Below, piece by piece: positions 62,987 to 64,000 of a stretch of DNA of 64,000 nt; position 1 is the stretch's first letter, and each line of letters opens with the position of its first letter. The translations under genes and the position numbers were made by a program. The notes beneath the pieces are model-generated. The model was given only the letters and a program-made list of their open reading frames with translations. It was not told where the DNA came from and made no database searches. Origin of the DNA: Sandaracinaceae bacterium (GTDB taxonomy: Bacteria; Myxococcota_A; Polyangia; Polyangiales; Sandaracinaceae); NCBI GenBank assembly GCA_040218145.1, contig JAVJQK010000014.1:1-64000 (forward strand), in the 5' to 3' direction.

Positions 62987-62995
62987 CTCTCCGTC

Positions 62996-63778
62996 ATGCC
63001 CGAGGGCGACACCATCTACCGGGCCGCGCGCACCTTGCGGAAGGCCATCGGAGGAAAGCCCGTGCGCGCGTTCCGGAGCGCGCTGCCCCAGCTCGCCGAC
63101 GCCGCGCTGGTGGGGACCACGGTCGAGGCGGTGGAGGCGCGCGGCAAGAACCTGCTGGTGCGCTTCGACGACGGCCACACCCTGCACACCCACATGATGA
63201 TGGTGGGCAGCTGGCACGTGTACCGGGTGGGCGAGCCGTGGCAGCGCGGCGCGGACCGCGCGTTCGCCGTCATCGAGACCGACGACTGGCTGGCGGTCTG
63301 CTTCGACGCGCCGATCTGCAAGCTGCTCCGGCCGGGCGAGCGGAGCCCGCAGCTGGACGCGCTCGGCCCCGATCTTCTCGACCCGGGCGCCGATCTGGAC
63401 GAGGCGCTGCGGCGACTCCGTCAGAACGACGAGCTCCCGCTGGGGGTGGCGATCATGCGGCAGCACGTCGTGGCCGGCGTCGGCAACGTCTACAAGTCCG
63501 AGGTGCTCTTCCTGCGGCGGCTCGACCCCTTCGCGCCGGTCTCGAGCGTCTCGGACGAGGCGCTGCGCGACGCGCTCCTGCTGGCGCGGAAGCTGATGAA
63601 GCAGAACGTCGGGCACGCGCGCATGCGCACCACGCGGCGGCGGTTCGGCTCGAGCCGGCTCTGGGTCTACGGGCGCAAGAACGAGCCCTGCTTCGAGTGC
63701 GGGACGCCTCTCGACATGCGCCGCCAGGGCGAGCAGGGGCGCTCGACCTATTTCTGCCCGCGATGCCAGGCCGGATGA
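62996..63778 (+). CDS. nei: Fpg/Nei-family DNA glycosylase
   Basis: 260 residues. It begins MPEGDTI, with Pro2 and Glu3 as the catalytic N-terminus. Lys in GKNLLV is the usual beta-hairpin lysine. The helix-two-turn-helix VVAGVGNVYKSEVLF and the zinc finger C-x2-C-x18-C-x2-C at the C-terminus are present. The GDTI start favours the Nei rather than Fpg (GELP) group. Base-excision repair of oxidised pyrimidines is inferred. Nine bases after the lipoprotein gene. Confidence 0.93.
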   Translation: MPEGDTIYRAARTLRKAIGGKPVRAFRSALPQLADAALVGTTVEAVEARGKNLLVRFDDGHTLHTHMMMVGSWHVYRVGEPWQRGADRAFAVIETDDWLAVCFDAPICKLLRPGERSPQLDALGPDLLDPGADLDEALRRLRQNDELPLGVAIMRQHVVAGVGNVYKSEVLFLRRLDPFAPVSSVSDEALRDALLLARKLMKQNVGHARMRTTRRRFGSSRLWVYGRKNEPCFECGTPLDMRRQGEQGRSTYFCPRCQAG

Positions 63779-63881
63779 GGCAGAACGCGACCCACCAGAT
63801 CGCGACCAAGGGGTCACGCCACGGCGTGGATGAATGCTTTCGCCGGACACAGACAATGACGTAGGCTGATCGCGCTCCCTG

Positions 63882-64000
63882 ATGGCTGATGTACCCGACG
63901 CGGGAGGCTTCGACCTCTACGACGACGAAGAGGATTTCCGCACCGTCGTCGACACGAGCTTCTGGAATCAACCGAAGATTCCCGACTACACCCCTCTTGC
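63882..64000 (+). CDS. Start of a gene running off the right edge
   Basis: Forty acidic residues (MADVPDAGGFDLYDDEEDF and a further 20) with an ATG at 63882. Too little to identify the product; no signal peptide. Confidence 0.55.
   Translation, partial: MADVPDAGGFDLYDDEEDFRTVVDTSFWNQPKIPDYTPL

Noticed and set aside
1-64000. tRNA, rRNA and transposase genes
   Set aside because: None recognised by eye; absence is tentative without a covariance or HMM search.

Overview
The window is very GC-rich DNA that is almost fully coding on both strands. It looks like a myxobacterium (Myxococcota, Polyangia; a Sandaracinus-like member is my best guess). The reasons are about seventeen secreted lipoproteins, many with Asp/Ala/Gly-rich linkers after the lipobox; cysteine-rich NCGxCG repeats; Hanks-type kinases with PEGA domains; hybrid histidine kinases; a PilZ protein of the Myxococcus paralogue type; a DUF2378-like protein; and a DUF2330 protein with a MYXO-CTERM-like tail. 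The organism is inferred from gene content only.

Layout. 1-5.2 kb holds the edge of a type I-G (formerly I-U) CRISPR-Cas locus on the minus strand: WYL regulator, cas3 and csx17, tightly coupled, with csx17 apparently frameshifted at its 3' end. 5.3-11.5 kb is signalling: an FHA hybrid histidine kinase, two coupled lipoproteins, and a membrane class III cyclase that overlaps a Ser/Thr kinase. 11.6-25.2 kb mixes lipoproteins with a PARG-like ADP-ribose hydrolase, a LysM-FecR envelope protein, a cupin, a DUF2267 protein, a Rho-N-like protein, a TPP enzyme, a ten-repeat Cys-rich lipoprotein, a metallophosphoesterase and a beta-propeller lipoprotein. 25.3-31 kb has a PEGA kinase translationally coupled to a TPR-PEGA-TonB receptor fusion, then a pectin-acetylesterase-like lipoprotein. 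31-40 kb holds a lipase, a PLAT-like lipoprotein, a VWA-like lipoprotein operon, a HiPIP lipoprotein, a gluzincin protease and a DUF2330 protein. 40-46.6 kb holds a SprA-family protein, a PAS hybrid kinase, an M48 protease, a YbjN-like protein, a tail-anchored PilZ protein with long repeats and a DUF2378-like protein. 46.8-53.3 kb holds a full-length Lhr helicase, a PAS protein and an MFS transporter. 53.5-64 kb holds two coupled lipoproteins, EgtB, a Cys-rich lipoprotein, a CocE/NonD hydrolase, an ATP-grasp protein, a PPC lipoprotein, a Nei/Fpg glycosylase and the start of one more gene.

The most striking non-coding signals are two palindromic elements of about 168 bp (56426-56594 and 60824-60990). 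They share CTAGCAG ends and a GAAATGCT/AGCATTTC centre, and their arms pair over the whole length. A second signal is a 314-bp gap (53251-53564) packed with hairpins that keep a GAA loop; one hairpin recurs 150 bp away with two compensatory base-pair changes. I saw no tRNA, rRNA, CRISPR array or transposase gene.
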